From assembly GCF_011634775.1 (NCBI RefSeq), contig NZ_JAALXT010000003.1, positions 1 to 64,000 of the forward strand: a stretch of DNA of 64,000 nucleotides, written 5' to 3'. This document shows positions 1 through 9,000 of this stretch, in pieces (positions within the stretch are counted from its first letter, which is position 1; each line of letters begins with the position of its first letter). A program made the translations under genes and the position numbers. The stretch comes from Thalassoroseus pseudoceratinae (lineage in GTDB: Bacteria; Planctomycetota; Planctomycetia; Planctomycetales; Planctomycetaceae). Under the pieces are notes generated by a model, which saw only the letters and a list, made by a program, of their open reading frames with translations, did no database searches and was not told where the DNA came from.

Positions 1-127
1 GGTTGGAACGACTCACTATACCAGCTCATAACCTCAGTGAGTGCAAACTCACACGTGGGAACACCACCCACAAAACGCAATAGTCCACTCAGATTCTCAC
101 ACGCAACTATCAACCTTGTTTATAAAC

Positions 128-162
128 AAACAGCCCTGGTCAGAAATGATCAGGGCTGTTTT
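128..162 (+). terminator. Intrinsic terminator of a gene lying left of the window
   Basis: The left arm 128-142 pairs with the right arm 147-161 around a GAAA tetraloop (143-146), with one G-T wobble. The stem is GC-rich in the middle, A-rich at its 5' base, and runs into TTTT. This is the classic shape of a rho-independent terminator. It ends about 117 bases before the first gene here, so it most likely closes a plus-strand transcript from outside the window. The A-tract/T-tract symmetry could also let it work in reverse. Confidence 0.75.
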
Positions 163-278
163 CGTATGCGCATGCCGATACTGGCATCTGTCGACTGTCT
201 GCTTGCGTTCAGATCGAATCATCTGTATAACGTCTTGTGACAGCTACGCATGTTACGCAAATTGTCAAGGAGACGGGC

Positions 279-1232
279 ATGAGAATTTGGAAATTCGCGG
301 CGACTCTCTGTACGTGTTTGACACCATTGATTGGCCTTCAGGCGGCAGATCACTTGGATTCGCCATCGGTCGCGGTCGATGGTCGGATGGACTTGAACGA
401 TCTCTATGCGTTTCAATCCCCTGAGAACCCTGACAACACGGTCATCATCGCAACCGTCAATCCCCGGGCTGGTGTCCTGGCAAATAGCCCAGGTTCTTTC
501 AACTCTCGCGGGATTTACACGATTCACATCGACAACAATGGTGACGCCGTTTCCAACGTGAGTTTCAGCTTCTATTTCAGCCGAGCGCGTGGTAACCGAC
601 CGCAGCGTGTCATTGTATTACGCGAGAACAATCGTGTCGCAGCCAGCGGTTCCACTGGACGAACAATCAACGTGCGTGGTGGTGGGAAGTTGATCGCTGA
701 CCTCTACGAGGATCCATTCTTCTTCGATTCAGATGTTTTAGGTTCGGGGGCCGATCAGGTCGACAACTTTGCCGGTTTCAACGTGACAGCAATAGTATTG
801 GAGATTCCCAGTAGCACCTTCGGCGGACAAAATGTTGGAATTTGGGCCACGACGCGAGATCGTGGCGGCCAATTCGATCGAGTGGGGCGACCGGCGATTA
901 ACACGGTCCTGATTCCCGGTCCGCGGAAAGATGAGTTCAACCAGAGCGATCCTGCCGACGATCTCGCAGACTTCGGAGCTGACGTCGAAGCCAGCATCAC
1001 CGGGCTCAGCAATGCTACCAATGCAATGAATCTGACCCCGATTCTGCTTCCGGATATTCTTACGTTCGACACCTCATCTGCGGGCGGCTTTCTGAACGGT
1101 CGTCGATTGGAGGATGATGTGATCGACGCGGAACTCAACCTTCTCACTGCAGGCGGGCTCACCGGAGACGGTATCGACGAGAACGATGCTCAGTTCTTGG
1201 ACACCTTCCCCTATTTGGCCGCACCGAACTAG
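279..1232 (+). CDS. Secreted DUF4331 family protein
   Basis: This 317-residue protein begins with a signal peptide (MRIWKFAATLCTCLTPLIG, cleavage near LQA-AD). It continues into the characteristic DUF4331 opening, AADHLDSPSVAVDGRMDLND, followed by the segments VIIATVNPRAG and YTIHIDNNGDA. DUF4331 proteins are extracytoplasmic and of unknown biochemical role. The ATG at 279 is chosen because AAGGAG (267-272) sits 6 bases upstream and the signal peptide starts there; the frame stays open to 237 but without a comparable ribosome binding site. It is monocistronic: a terminator precedes it (128-162) and another follows at 1324. The family call is secure; the function is unknown. Confidence 0.85.
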   Translation: MRIWKFAATLCTCLTPLIGLQAADHLDSPSVAVDGRMDLNDLYAFQSPENPDNTVIIATVNPRAGVLANSPGSFNSRGIYTIHIDNNGDAVSNVSFSFYFSRARGNRPQRVIVLRENNRVAASGSTGRTINVRGGGKLIADLYEDPFFFDSDVLGSGADQVDNFAGFNVTAIVLEIPSSTFGGQNVGIWATTRDRGGQFDRVGRPAINTVLIPGPRKDEFNQSDPADDLADFGADVEASITGLSNATNAMNLTPILLPDILTFDTSSAGGFLNGRRLEDDVIDAELNLLTAGGLTGDGIDENDAQFLDTFPYLAAPN

Positions 1233-1323
1233 AGCCGATGACTACTGATTGCAATGGCCCCCGTCGTGGACGCAGAAGAATGCACTGCGGTCTAGGCACG
1301 CCCTGACTCTCAGATCGAATGAA

Positions 1324-1361
1324 GGTCTCTCGGGGGATACACCTGAGAGACCGTTTTTTTT
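1324..1361 (+). terminator. Intrinsic terminator after the DUF4331 gene
   Basis: GGTCTCTCGGG (1324-1334) pairs with CCTGAGAGACC (1342-1352) with one G-T wobble and a 7-base loop. A run of eight T follows one base later (1354-1361). It lies 91 bases after the stop of the DUF4331 gene and 110 bases before the TPR gene, which separates the two transcripts. Confidence 0.85.
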
Positions 1362-1471
1362 GAACAATGCGGATCGAGCATGCCATATTCTTTCTTTGGC
1401 ACTGCAAGCCTCGCACCGATTGTTGCACGACGATTCACTTCTATCGACTCGCTCTCAGATAGGCTCCCACG

Positions 1472-2800
1472 ATGGATTTTCGAACGTTCAGTCGCTTAAC
1501 CACGCTGGTTTTCATTCTTTGTGAGACGGGCGGGATGCTCTTGGCGCAGGATCGCCAAGATGAAGCGACACCGGCCAACAACGCTGCCCGTCGATTGAAC
1601 GAAGATGGACTCATTCCGGTAGACGGAGCGATTGCCTCGGTCCAAAAAAGGCTTTCGACTGCTCCGGAAAGCGCTTCGCTGCAGCGATTGTTAGGCCAGT
1701 TGTACATGCGGAGGGCTAAAGAACAAGGCGATCACCTCGCGTATCAAAAGGCCGAACAGACCTTCCGAAAAGTGCTCAAGAACTATCCGAAAGATTCGAA
1801 GGCAAGCACCTATCTGGCGACCGCGTTGCAAGCTCAGCATCAATTCAAGGAAGCTCTTAAGATCGCCAGCGACGTCGCCAAAGAATCACCGAAGAATACG
1901 CTCGCTCAGGCGACAATTGGAGATTGCCAGCTTGAGCTTGGTCGATACGATGCAGCGGAAGAGAGTTTCGCAACGCTTGCGAAGATGACCAACGGTCCCT
2001 CAGTTCAAGCGAGACTCGCGAGACTTGCTGAACTCAAAGGCGATACCGAGCAAGCTACGGAACTTCTTACGGAGGCACTCCGAGATGTTCAAGATGCTGG
2101 TGGGCTCGGCAGTCTCGAGTCATGGTTTGAATGGCGACTGGGGTCGATTGCGTTTGACACTGGCCGATTGAAGCGGGCGAGTCGGCATTTCCGGAATGCG
2201 ATCGCCATCGATTCCTCCAATGCTCAGGCAGTTGTCGGTCTTGCGAAAGTCCAGGCTGCTCAAGGGCAGCACGGTGAAGCGATCGCGGCATACTTTGGGG
2301 CCATCGAAGACTTCGGTGAACCGCCGATGATGGCAGCACTTGGCGATGTCTATCGTCGACTCGGTGACGAGGAAGAGGCGATGCACTGGTACGAACAAGC
2401 CGAGGAAGCGATGGCGGAAGAGGCGGTTCATGCAGCGGCGGCCCATTATCGCGAAGTTGCTATGTTCTACGCCGACAGAGATTTGAAGCCTCAGAGAGCA
2501 TTGGAATTGGCGAAGAAAGACTTCGCGCTTCGGCAAGATGTTTACGGACATGACATGCTAGCCTGGACACTCTATCGGAACGGCAAGTTTGAGGAGGCTG
2601 CGAAATCCATCGAGCAAGCATTGAGACTCGGCACGCGAGATGCAAAGATGTTTTTCCACGCCGGGATGATTTACAATGCATTGGGGCAATCGAAGCGAGC
2701 GCAAAAGGCATTCGAAACGGCAATTGAAATCAACCCTCATTTCTCGCTCCTGCATTCAGAAACTGCGAAAGAAGAACTGGCGAAATTGGCACCGCATTAG
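1472..2800 (+). CDS. Exported tetratricopeptide-repeat protein
   Basis: This 442-residue protein has a signal-like N-terminus (residues about 8-25, ending GGMLLAQ). An array of TPR-like helix pairs then fills the chain from about residue 50 to 435. Repeat signatures include the hydrophobic/small pattern around YLATALQAQHQFKEAL, ATIGDCQLELGRYDAAEESF, HAGMIYNALGQSKRAQKAF and ALGDVYRRLGDEEEAMHWYE. TPR solenoids bind peptides and build complexes, and the partner cannot be read from the sequence. No strong Shine-Dalgarno precedes the ATG at 1472, and the signal peptide supports that start. It sits alone between the terminator at 1324-1361 and the phosphoglycerate mutase gene. Confidence 0.8.
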   Translation: MDFRTFSRLTTLVFILCETGGMLLAQDRQDEATPANNAARRLNEDGLIPVDGAIASVQKRLSTAPESASLQRLLGQLYMRRAKEQGDHLAYQKAEQTFRKVLKNYPKDSKASTYLATALQAQHQFKEALKIASDVAKESPKNTLAQATIGDCQLELGRYDAAEESFATLAKMTNGPSVQARLARLAELKGDTEQATELLTEALRDVQDAGGLGSLESWFEWRLGSIAFDTGRLKRASRHFRNAIAIDSSNAQAVVGLAKVQAAQGQHGEAIAAYFGAIEDFGEPPMMAALGDVYRRLGDEEEAMHWYEQAEEAMAEEAVHAAAAHYREVAMFYADRDLKPQRALELAKKDFALRQDVYGHDMLAWTLYRNGKFEEAAKSIEQALRLGTRDAKMFFHAGMIYNALGQSKRAQKAFETAIEINPHFSLLHSETAKEELAKLAPH

Positions 2801-3016
2801 TTCGTGCTGAGCCCAATGACATTCTTCTCCCGAATCTTTGCAAGTCGTTTCGAGAGCATCCATATTACTCATCAGAATGGCAACAGCCACATCGGCGGCT
2901 GTGCGGTGTTAAATGACTGCGTGTCACTCGATCCACGCGGGATGTTGGTCATCGTACCTTGAAGCAACTCGACGGATTCGCGATAGTTCGTGTTTCGAAT
3001 ACCTAGCATGAGCTCA

Positions 3017-4222
3017 ATGATGAAATTCGTGTTGATCATTCCCGACGGGTGTGCCGACGAACCACAAGACGTTTTGGCAGGTCGCACGCCATTGGAGGCA
3101 GCCAATATCCCTGCCATGGATCGTGTTGCGACGCTTGGCCGCGTCGGACAAGCCTTAACGGTGCCCGAGTCACTCCCGCCGGGAAGCGATGTCGGAACAA
3201 TGAGTTTGTTCGGGTACGATCCTCTGCAATGTCACACCGGTCGGGCACCAATCGAGGCTGCGGCACAAGGGATCGAACTGGGGCCGGACGATTGGGCGAT
3301 TCGCTGCAACTTCGTCACCCTGGATGACGGCAAGATGGAATCGTTTACGGCTCATCAAATTCCCAATGAGGAAGGGCAGGAACTGATCGAATTGCTGCAA
3401 CGCGAATGCTGCGGTGATTCCAATTGGAAGTTTCATGCAGGTGTGAGCTACCGAAATTTGCTGGTTTATCGGTCCCGCGATGGCCAAGCACCGTTTTCGA
3501 AAGACACAACTTCGACGCCGCCACACGACATCACCGACCAACCAATCGCACCACATCTCCCTAATGGTCCCGGCTCGGATGACCTGCGAGCATTGATGGA
3601 GCGAAGTCAGGAGTTATTCGCTGATTGTGAGGTGAATCAACGGCGAATTGCACGAGGCGAGCGACCGGTTTCCAGCATTTGGTTGTGGGGACTGGGAATT
3701 CGACCGAATCTGAAACCATTCGACGCTCGCTTCGGGAAGAAGGGGGCCGTGATCACAGCGGTTGATCTCTTACGCGGGATGGGGCGATTGGTCGGATGGG
3801 ACGTGATCGAAGTTCCTGGGGCAACCGGTTACACCGACACCGACTACGCAGCCAAAGGTCAATATGCGATTGATGCGTTATCGAACGTCGATTTGATCAC
3901 CGTCCATGTTGAAGCAACGGACGAAGCGTCTCACGAAGGTGATGCCACCGCAAAGGTGAATGCTCTGGAAGAAATCGATCGGCACATCGTGGCTCCGCTG
4001 CATGCGTTTCTCGAGAGCCAAGGTGACTACCGGATTCTCATCACTCCCGATCACCCGACGTTTCTACGCACGAAAACACACAGCCACGGTCTGGTGCCAT
4101 TCACCGGCTGCGGAACCGGCATCTCCGCCGATGATTTGACAGCCTATAACGAAGTGATTGCAAGCCGGAGCGATTGGCAAATTCCAGGACATGAGATGAT
4201 GCCCTGGTTGCTTTCTAAATAG
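3017..4222 (+). CDS. apgM: Archaeal-type 2,3-bisphosphoglycerate-independent phosphoglycerate mutase
   Basis: About 401 residues, the usual size for the archaeal-type (ApgM) branch of the alkaline-phosphatase superfamily. The enzyme interconverts 3- and 2-phosphoglycerate in glycolysis and gluconeogenesis in the cytoplasm, using divalent metals. Visible signatures are the N-terminal metal site FVLIIPDGCADE, the nucleophile loop PPGSDVGTMSLFGYDP, the HVEATDEASHEGD metal-binding segment and the late TPDHPT site. The start is uncertain: in-frame GTG at 2990 and ATG at 3008, 3017 and 3020. I prefer 3017 because GAG (3010-3012) lies just upstream and family members normally begin with a short M-K-hydrophobic strand. 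It converges on the small repeat gene with 28 bases between stops. The enzyme class is clear; homoserine kinase-like members of the family are the main alternative. Confidence 0.85.
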   Translation: MMKFVLIIPDGCADEPQDVLAGRTPLEAANIPAMDRVATLGRVGQALTVPESLPPGSDVGTMSLFGYDPLQCHTGRAPIEAAAQGIELGPDDWAIRCNFVTLDDGKMESFTAHQIPNEEGQELIELLQRECCGDSNWKFHAGVSYRNLLVYRSRDGQAPFSKDTTSTPPHDITDQPIAPHLPNGPGSDDLRALMERSQELFADCEVNQRRIARGERPVSSIWLWGLGIRPNLKPFDARFGKKGAVITAVDLLRGMGRLVGWDVIEVPGATGYTDTDYAAKGQYAIDALSNVDLITVHVEATDEASHEGDATAKVNALEEIDRHIVAPLHAFLESQGDYRILITPDHPTFLRTKTHSHGLVPFTGCGTGISADDLTAYNEVIASRSDWQIPGHEMMPWLLSK

Positions 4223-4250
4223 TCCAGATCAAACGAACAAAAGACGCGGC

Positions 4251-4853
4251 TTACTCGGACTTTTTCTTGTCTTGCATCCGAGCCATTTCGAGGGGCGAAA
4301 GTTTCTTGCCAGCTGGAGGAGCCGATGGAGCCGGTTTCTCCGCGGCTTTTCGGGCGGCGTCCTGCTGACGAGCCTGCTCGATGGGGCTGAGTTTTTTGCC
4401 TGCGTCGGCGGCTGCCGCTTTCTTGGCGGCATCTTGCTGACGAGCAAGCTCAATCGGACTGAGCTTCTTTTCACTCGCACCTGCAGCGGCGGCTTTTTTG
4501 GCGGCATCCTGTTGGCGGGCCATTTCGATGGGACTGAGTTTCTTCCCACTGGCCGGTTTCGCGGCCGTGGCACTGGTTTTGGTGGCAGCCGGTTCCTTGG
4601 CTGGAGCTTCTTCTGCTTTGGGTTTGGGCTGCGGCTTTGCGACAATTTTCAGATGTGTCGGGTCGATGTCGTACCAGGAAATATCCTCGGGAGCATCGAA
4701 CTGCACCAACGCCCGACCGTTCATATTGACGGTTTTCACAATCCCGGTGCGTTTGGCGAACCGTTTCAAGTGTGGCTGATTCGCGTCGACAACCACGTAC
4801 TTGTCTGTCAATTCGGTCTTCAGTTCTTCGGCACGATCAATGGAGTACGGCAT
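4251..4853 (-). CDS. Small protein with an SH3/KOW-like N-terminus and KLSPIE tandem repeats
   Basis: A 200-residue protein in three parts. Residues about 1-72 look like a small beta-barrel (VVVDANQPHLKRFAKRTGIVK, then ALVQFDAPEDISWYDIDPTH), reminiscent of KOW/SH3 folds. Residues 73-102 are a Lys/Pro/Ala linker. Residues 103-200 hold four copies of a motif G-K-K-L-S-P-[IL]-E-x-A-R-x-Q-D-A-A-[KR]-K-A-A. There is no signal peptide or membrane segment, so it is presumably cytoplasmic, and the basic tail could bind nucleic acid or ribosomes. I do not recognise a characterised homologue. It converges with the phosphoglycerate mutase gene and has no co-oriented close neighbour. Confidence 0.75.
   Translation of the reverse strand: MPYSIDRAEELKTELTDKYVVVDANQPHLKRFAKRTGIVKTVNMNGRALVQFDAPEDISWYDIDPTHLKIVAKPQPKPKAEEAPAKEPAATKTSATAAKPASGKKLSPIEMARQQDAAKKAAAAGASEKKLSPIELARQQDAAKKAAAADAGKKLSPIEQARQQDAARKAAEKPAPSAPPAGKKLSPLEMARMQDKKKSE
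4254..4547 (-). repeat. Four tandem coding repeats, about 19-30 codons each
   Basis: The 3' half of the small gene at 4251-4853 encodes four copies of the KKLSPIE-ARQQD-AAKKAA module. The spacers are Ala-rich, except between copies 3 and 4, where the spacer is Pro/Ala-rich. The last copy (KLSPLEMARMQDKKKSE) is shortened and ends the protein. The DNA copies are similar enough that replication slippage could change their number. Confidence 0.8.
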
Positions 4854-5058
4854 CGGAGTGAAGTCTCGACAATGGCGATGAAAAATTCGAATTGATGATA
4901 CCGCACAGATTAATCCAGCGGTTCGTGCACCATGTTATCGCAAACCACGGGAAAAGAAAATCGACCTTCGGCCGACGTTGAGAACTCTTGGATTCTCGAT
5001 CGATCCATTGACAGTCGCGTTCTCCGTATTTCGTTGTCCACGCTGCGTGTTGATCGCA

Positions 5059-6096
5059 CTAACGTTGGTAAATCGGCAGGTAGCGATAGTCGATCGAGAG
5101 AGCCAGAATTGCCATGCTCGTGCAATAGCCGCGACCGAGATTGTTTTCTCTGTCACAGAGCCAACTCCCGTTGAACGACTGGTGTTCGAGCAACATGCTG
5201 TTAATATGCCGTTGTGTTTGCTTCCAGGCATCGCCTCCGATTTTGAACATGCCCACGCTGCAATAATAGACCCCGTAGAAACAATGTTGATCGTTCCAAC
5301 GCAACGGGCGGTTCTGCAAATATTGCACGCCGGTGAGTGCTTCGTCGCTGTGATGATCGCCCGCGACTTCCAAACAAAGAATTCCCGTACCCGTGCGGAC
5401 GGCCGTTGGGTTTTGGCGCGGTTGATATGCAAACCCACCGCGATGATGGCATCGCTTCACGTATTCGATGGCTTGTTCGATGTTGTCGGCGGGCACGTCG
5501 CATCCGACATCCTTAGCTGCTCGAAGAGCCAGCAACTGCCACCCCGTGACACTTAAATCGCTATCCCGACTGTGAGGCGTGTATCGCCAACCACCCTCGT
5601 TGCCGGGAGACTTGGCAACTCCTTGGGCGTTGAGAATTAGTCGGATTGCGTCTTCCAAGACCTTCTTGGCTTTCCTGCCCCGATCCACATCGACCATGCC
5701 AATGATCTCGGCGACCATCAGTGTGCTGATACCATGACTGTACATCGGGCCGTGGCTCGTGTGACGCGGGTTGATCAGCATGCCGTTCGGTTCTTGATGA
5801 TCAAGGACCCAATCAATGCCCTTGTTGATCGCGTCTCCATACGGTCCTTCACCGGGCAGATGTCCGGCGGCAAGGAATGCCATTACCGCGAGCGAAGTCC
5901 CGGCGGTCGATTCACCATAGGCATCGACTCGCCAAGCGCCAGACGGCTGCTGCACGCTGGCCAAATACTTCAATGCCTTGGCAATCGCGGCATCGACTTT
6001 CCGCTCTTCCGCAGTCCGTTCGTTCGCCATCAATGACGGAACCGCGGGGCCCCAAATGCTCAAGGTGACAATGATTCCAAGTACCAACCGCATCAT
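5059..6096 (-). CDS. Secreted squalene-cyclase-like (prenyltransferase/terpene cyclase toroid) protein
   Basis: A 345-residue protein with a signal peptide (MMRLVLGIIVTLSIWGPAVP) followed by alpha-alpha toroid repeats of the prenyltransferase/squalene oxidase type. Typical segments are LASVQQPSGAWRVDAYG, STAGTSLAVMAFLAAG, GTGILCLEVAG and SMLLEHQSFNGSWLC. I see no DxDD cyclase motif, so it may be a non-catalytic binding toroid. The start is the ATG at 6096-6094, which overlaps the TGA (6095-6093) of the upstream 1593-aa gene, implying translational coupling. The same frame is open to 6228, but that part lies inside the upstream gene. A role with the giant envelope protein is inferred from the coupling only. 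Confidence 0.8.
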   Translation of the reverse strand: MMRLVLGIIVTLSIWGPAVPSLMANERTAEERKVDAAIAKALKYLASVQQPSGAWRVDAYGESTAGTSLAVMAFLAAGHLPGEGPYGDAINKGIDWVLDHQEPNGMLINPRHTSHGPMYSHGISTLMVAEIIGMVDVDRGRKAKKVLEDAIRLILNAQGVAKSPGNEGGWRYTPHSRDSDLSVTGWQLLALRAAKDVGCDVPADNIEQAIEYVKRCHHRGGFAYQPRQNPTAVRTGTGILCLEVAGDHHSDEALTGVQYLQNRPLRWNDQHCFYGVYYCSVGMFKIGGDAWKQTQRHINSMLLEHQSFNGSWLCDRENNLGRGYCTSMAILALSIDYRYLPIYQR

Positions 6097-9000
6097 GGAG
6101 TCTTGTTCTCCTGGGCCTTTTGAATTTCCTCGGAGTACCATTTGATGAGTTTCGCATAGTCTCCGTTGGGTTTTCGTTGGCTGCCTTGAAGGATTTCGGT
6201 TCGCAGATTGCCAGGGAGTTGCCCCCATTCTCGACGGGCACGGCGTTTGAGTTCTTGCTCGATGCTGTGAATATCCGTGTCGGCTTGGGTACCGCTTCCG
6301 TCGCCACCTTCCAGCGACTGCGATGACTGTCCCGGTTCGGAGGACGCTTGCTGAGAGGACGGCTGGCTTGGCTGCATACTTCGAGCAGCTTGTTGCAACG
6401 CCTCGGCCGCTTGTTTCAGACTTTGCGACGACTGACTCGGCGAATTGCCTGATTGCTGTCCTGGTTGATTGGACGGTTTCGAGCTGGATGAACTGGCTTG
6501 AGAACTCATTGGGTTTGGTGAACCGTCTGGGTCGGTCTTCGATCCCTCAGAGTCCGCTGATTCGGAATTCTGACCGGGGGCATTTTGTTGCGGCTGTGAT
6601 TCGGAATTCGACGGTTCACCGGTCTGCTGGCCGTTCTGTGATTGATTTCGCTGGGCCATCTGTTGTTGGGCTTCGGCAAGCTGACGTTTGGCTTCCGCAA
6701 GTTGTCGGGCTAATTCTCCAGGGACCGGCGACGAACCAGAATCGGCTGAATCATCTGCGGAACTCGCGGCTTGACCTGCCGCTTGACGAAGTGATTCCGC
6801 TGCTTCTCTGGCCGATTGGGCGGCTTGGCTATCGTTCCCCTGACCCAGTGATTGACTCGTCTGCTGCATGGAACCTTGAGCGTCGTCCGCAGCTTGAGCT
6901 TGTTGAACCGCTTGAAGCCCTTGCTCCTCCAGATTCAACGGCTGGGAATTCAAATTGCGTGCGGCTTCGGCCAATTGCCGCGAAAGTTCCCGCGTCGCTT
7001 GGTTCAGAGATTCCTGGCCAGCCTGGCGGGCAGAGCGTCTCGATGCTGGCGATGACGCAGCTTGCTGAAGCGACTGTTGCTGCTCTCGTTGGGCATTCGC
7101 CAGTTGCTCGGCTTGTTGCTGCAATTCGGTGTTGGCCGGTGAGTTCCCGTTCGGCTGGCCCAGTTGCTCCGCAGTTTGATCGGCAGCACTTGCGCTTTGT
7201 TCCGCCGCTTGGCTGGCTTGCTGAGGCTGTCCGCTTTCCATCGCACGAGCTGCCTGTTCCGCCCGACGCGCCATTTCCAAAGAATTCTGAGCCGCTTCGG
7301 ATTCCGCACCCCGTTCGCGAGCGACATCCAAAGCCAATTGAGCTGCCTGCTGTGCTAACTGTCGTTGCTGTTCCGCGAGTTGTTGCCCAACCGATGGTTC
7401 CGAAGCTTGCTGTTGGTTCGATTGCGAAGCTGGTTCCGCGTTCTCAGCGGTCGAGTTTGATTCTGGCTCGCTGTTCTGCGGGCCTTCAGAGTTGGTTTGT
7501 TCGTTTGTCGTTTCGTTTGATGTCGCTTCGTCTGCATTGTTTGAATTCGGCTGCGAACCGGTTTCCGAATTCTGCGATTGCTGCGGTGGCATGTCTGCGG
7601 TGGCCTCCGTATTGTCGGCCGGGTTCTGATTGGCTTCCTGAGAATTTTGCGATTCGCTGGATTCGGATGAGTCCGCGGCGGCGTCCTGATTCATAGGGGA
7701 GTCAGCCGGACGGTTCTCGTTGGTTGCTGAATTCGTGTCAGCTTGCTGGTTTTGCGTGGTTTCCTGGGCTTGACGATCCTCAGCTTCTTCGGTGGCACCC
7801 TGCTCACGGCGGAGCTGTTCAATCTCTTCCTGCAAATCCCGCATCTCATCAGCGAGTTGTTGCATTTTGTTCGCGGTCTCGGGGTCAATCGGTCCTTGAG
7901 GTGTTTTCGAGTTCGGCTGTTGCTTCGCGAGTTCCTGTAACGCTTTCTCCGCCGTTTTCTGGAGCGACTGGGCATCATCCAACTTGTCATTGTCGAGTGC
8001 CTCACTCGCCTGTTGCATCGCGTCTTGTGCCGTTCGTTTGGGAGACGCTTGCGGGTCGCCGGCGGCATTTTCCTGGGGAGAGTTCGGCAACTCGCCCACT
8101 TGCTTGGCAAGTTGCTCCTGCGCGGACTTCAATTCTTCACGGTCCTCGGCAGTTGCAGCTTCATTTTTCGATAAGTTCTCGGTCTGTTGCCGAAGTTCCT
8201 GCTGCTTTTGGGCCAACCCCGCGGCAGTTTGCGGTTGCGAAGAGTTGCGTTCGTTTTCGGTGGCGTCCTCACCCGGAGCATCGAGTAACCGCTCGATCTG
8301 TTCCGCGAGTTGCTGATTCTTCTGTTCGGCCTCAGCAAGATCACCCCGCTCCAATGCCTCCGCCGCTTCACGAGCGGGTTGTGGATTGATCGACTGATTT
8401 TCGTTGGCGTCGGATTTGGCTTCCTGCTTCGCTAGTTCTTCGACTGCTTTCGCCAGTTCCGCTTGACGTTTCGCCAATTCCTCGGCGGCTTCCGCAGCTT
8501 TTTGGGCGTCTTCTTCCAATGTCTCGGCCAATTGATCTTCGGCCTTGGCCAAGCGTTCGGCTTCCTTGATCAACTGCTGGAGCTGTTCCAGTTCGTCTCG
8601 GCGAGCAGCATCGAGCAGTTCCGGTCGGCGGTCCAATAAGTCATCCAAACGGTTCTCCAACTCCGCTTGATCCGCCGCGAGTTCCTCTTGCCGATCGGCT
8701 AGTTCGTCCTGCAGTTGTTGCTGCTTCGCGGTGTCCTCTTCTTGGTCCGCAGCAGCTTGGTCGTCGGCGAGCTTCTCCGACTGATCCGCAAGTTTCTCAG
8801 CCTCCCGGGCCAATTCCGGAATCTCTTGGAGGTCTCGTTCCAATGCCGATGCCAACTCGAATTCACGGGCCGCAGCATCCAATTGTTGCTCGGCGTTCGC
8901 CAACTGTTGTTGGTTTCGATCAAGCGTGGCGACTTTTTCGTCGATTTCCTGACCCGGTGCTTCCGTCAATTCGGCTGCCGCTGGTTCCAAATTCTCACGG

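Noticed and set aside
8-20. ACGACTCACTATA, identical to 13 bases of the phage T7 promoter
   Set aside because: The flanking TAAT and GGG of the T7 promoter are absent (GGA upstream, CC downstream), and no T7-like polymerase gene is in the window. I take it as coincidence, although the match is long enough to mention.
37-52. GTGAGT/ACTCAC hairpin with GCAA loop
   Set aside because: The stem is only 6 bp and has no T-tail. No neighbouring gene start or end explains it.
4272-4895. 207-codon plus-strand frame over the KLSPIE gene
   Set aside because: The Phe/Gly/Leu-rich peptide is the complement of the Lys/Ala repeats. The minus-strand protein has clear domain structure and repeats.
6323-7696. 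457-codon open frame on the plus strand opposite the giant coiled-coil gene
   Set aside because: It is antisense to the low-complexity Gln/Ala-rich segment, whose biased codons remove stops on the other strand. Its peptide is Leu/Arg/Pro-rich with no domain and no ribosome site.
7724-8389. 221-codon plus-strand frame
   Set aside because: It is also antisense to the coiled-coil gene, with the same codon-bias explanation.
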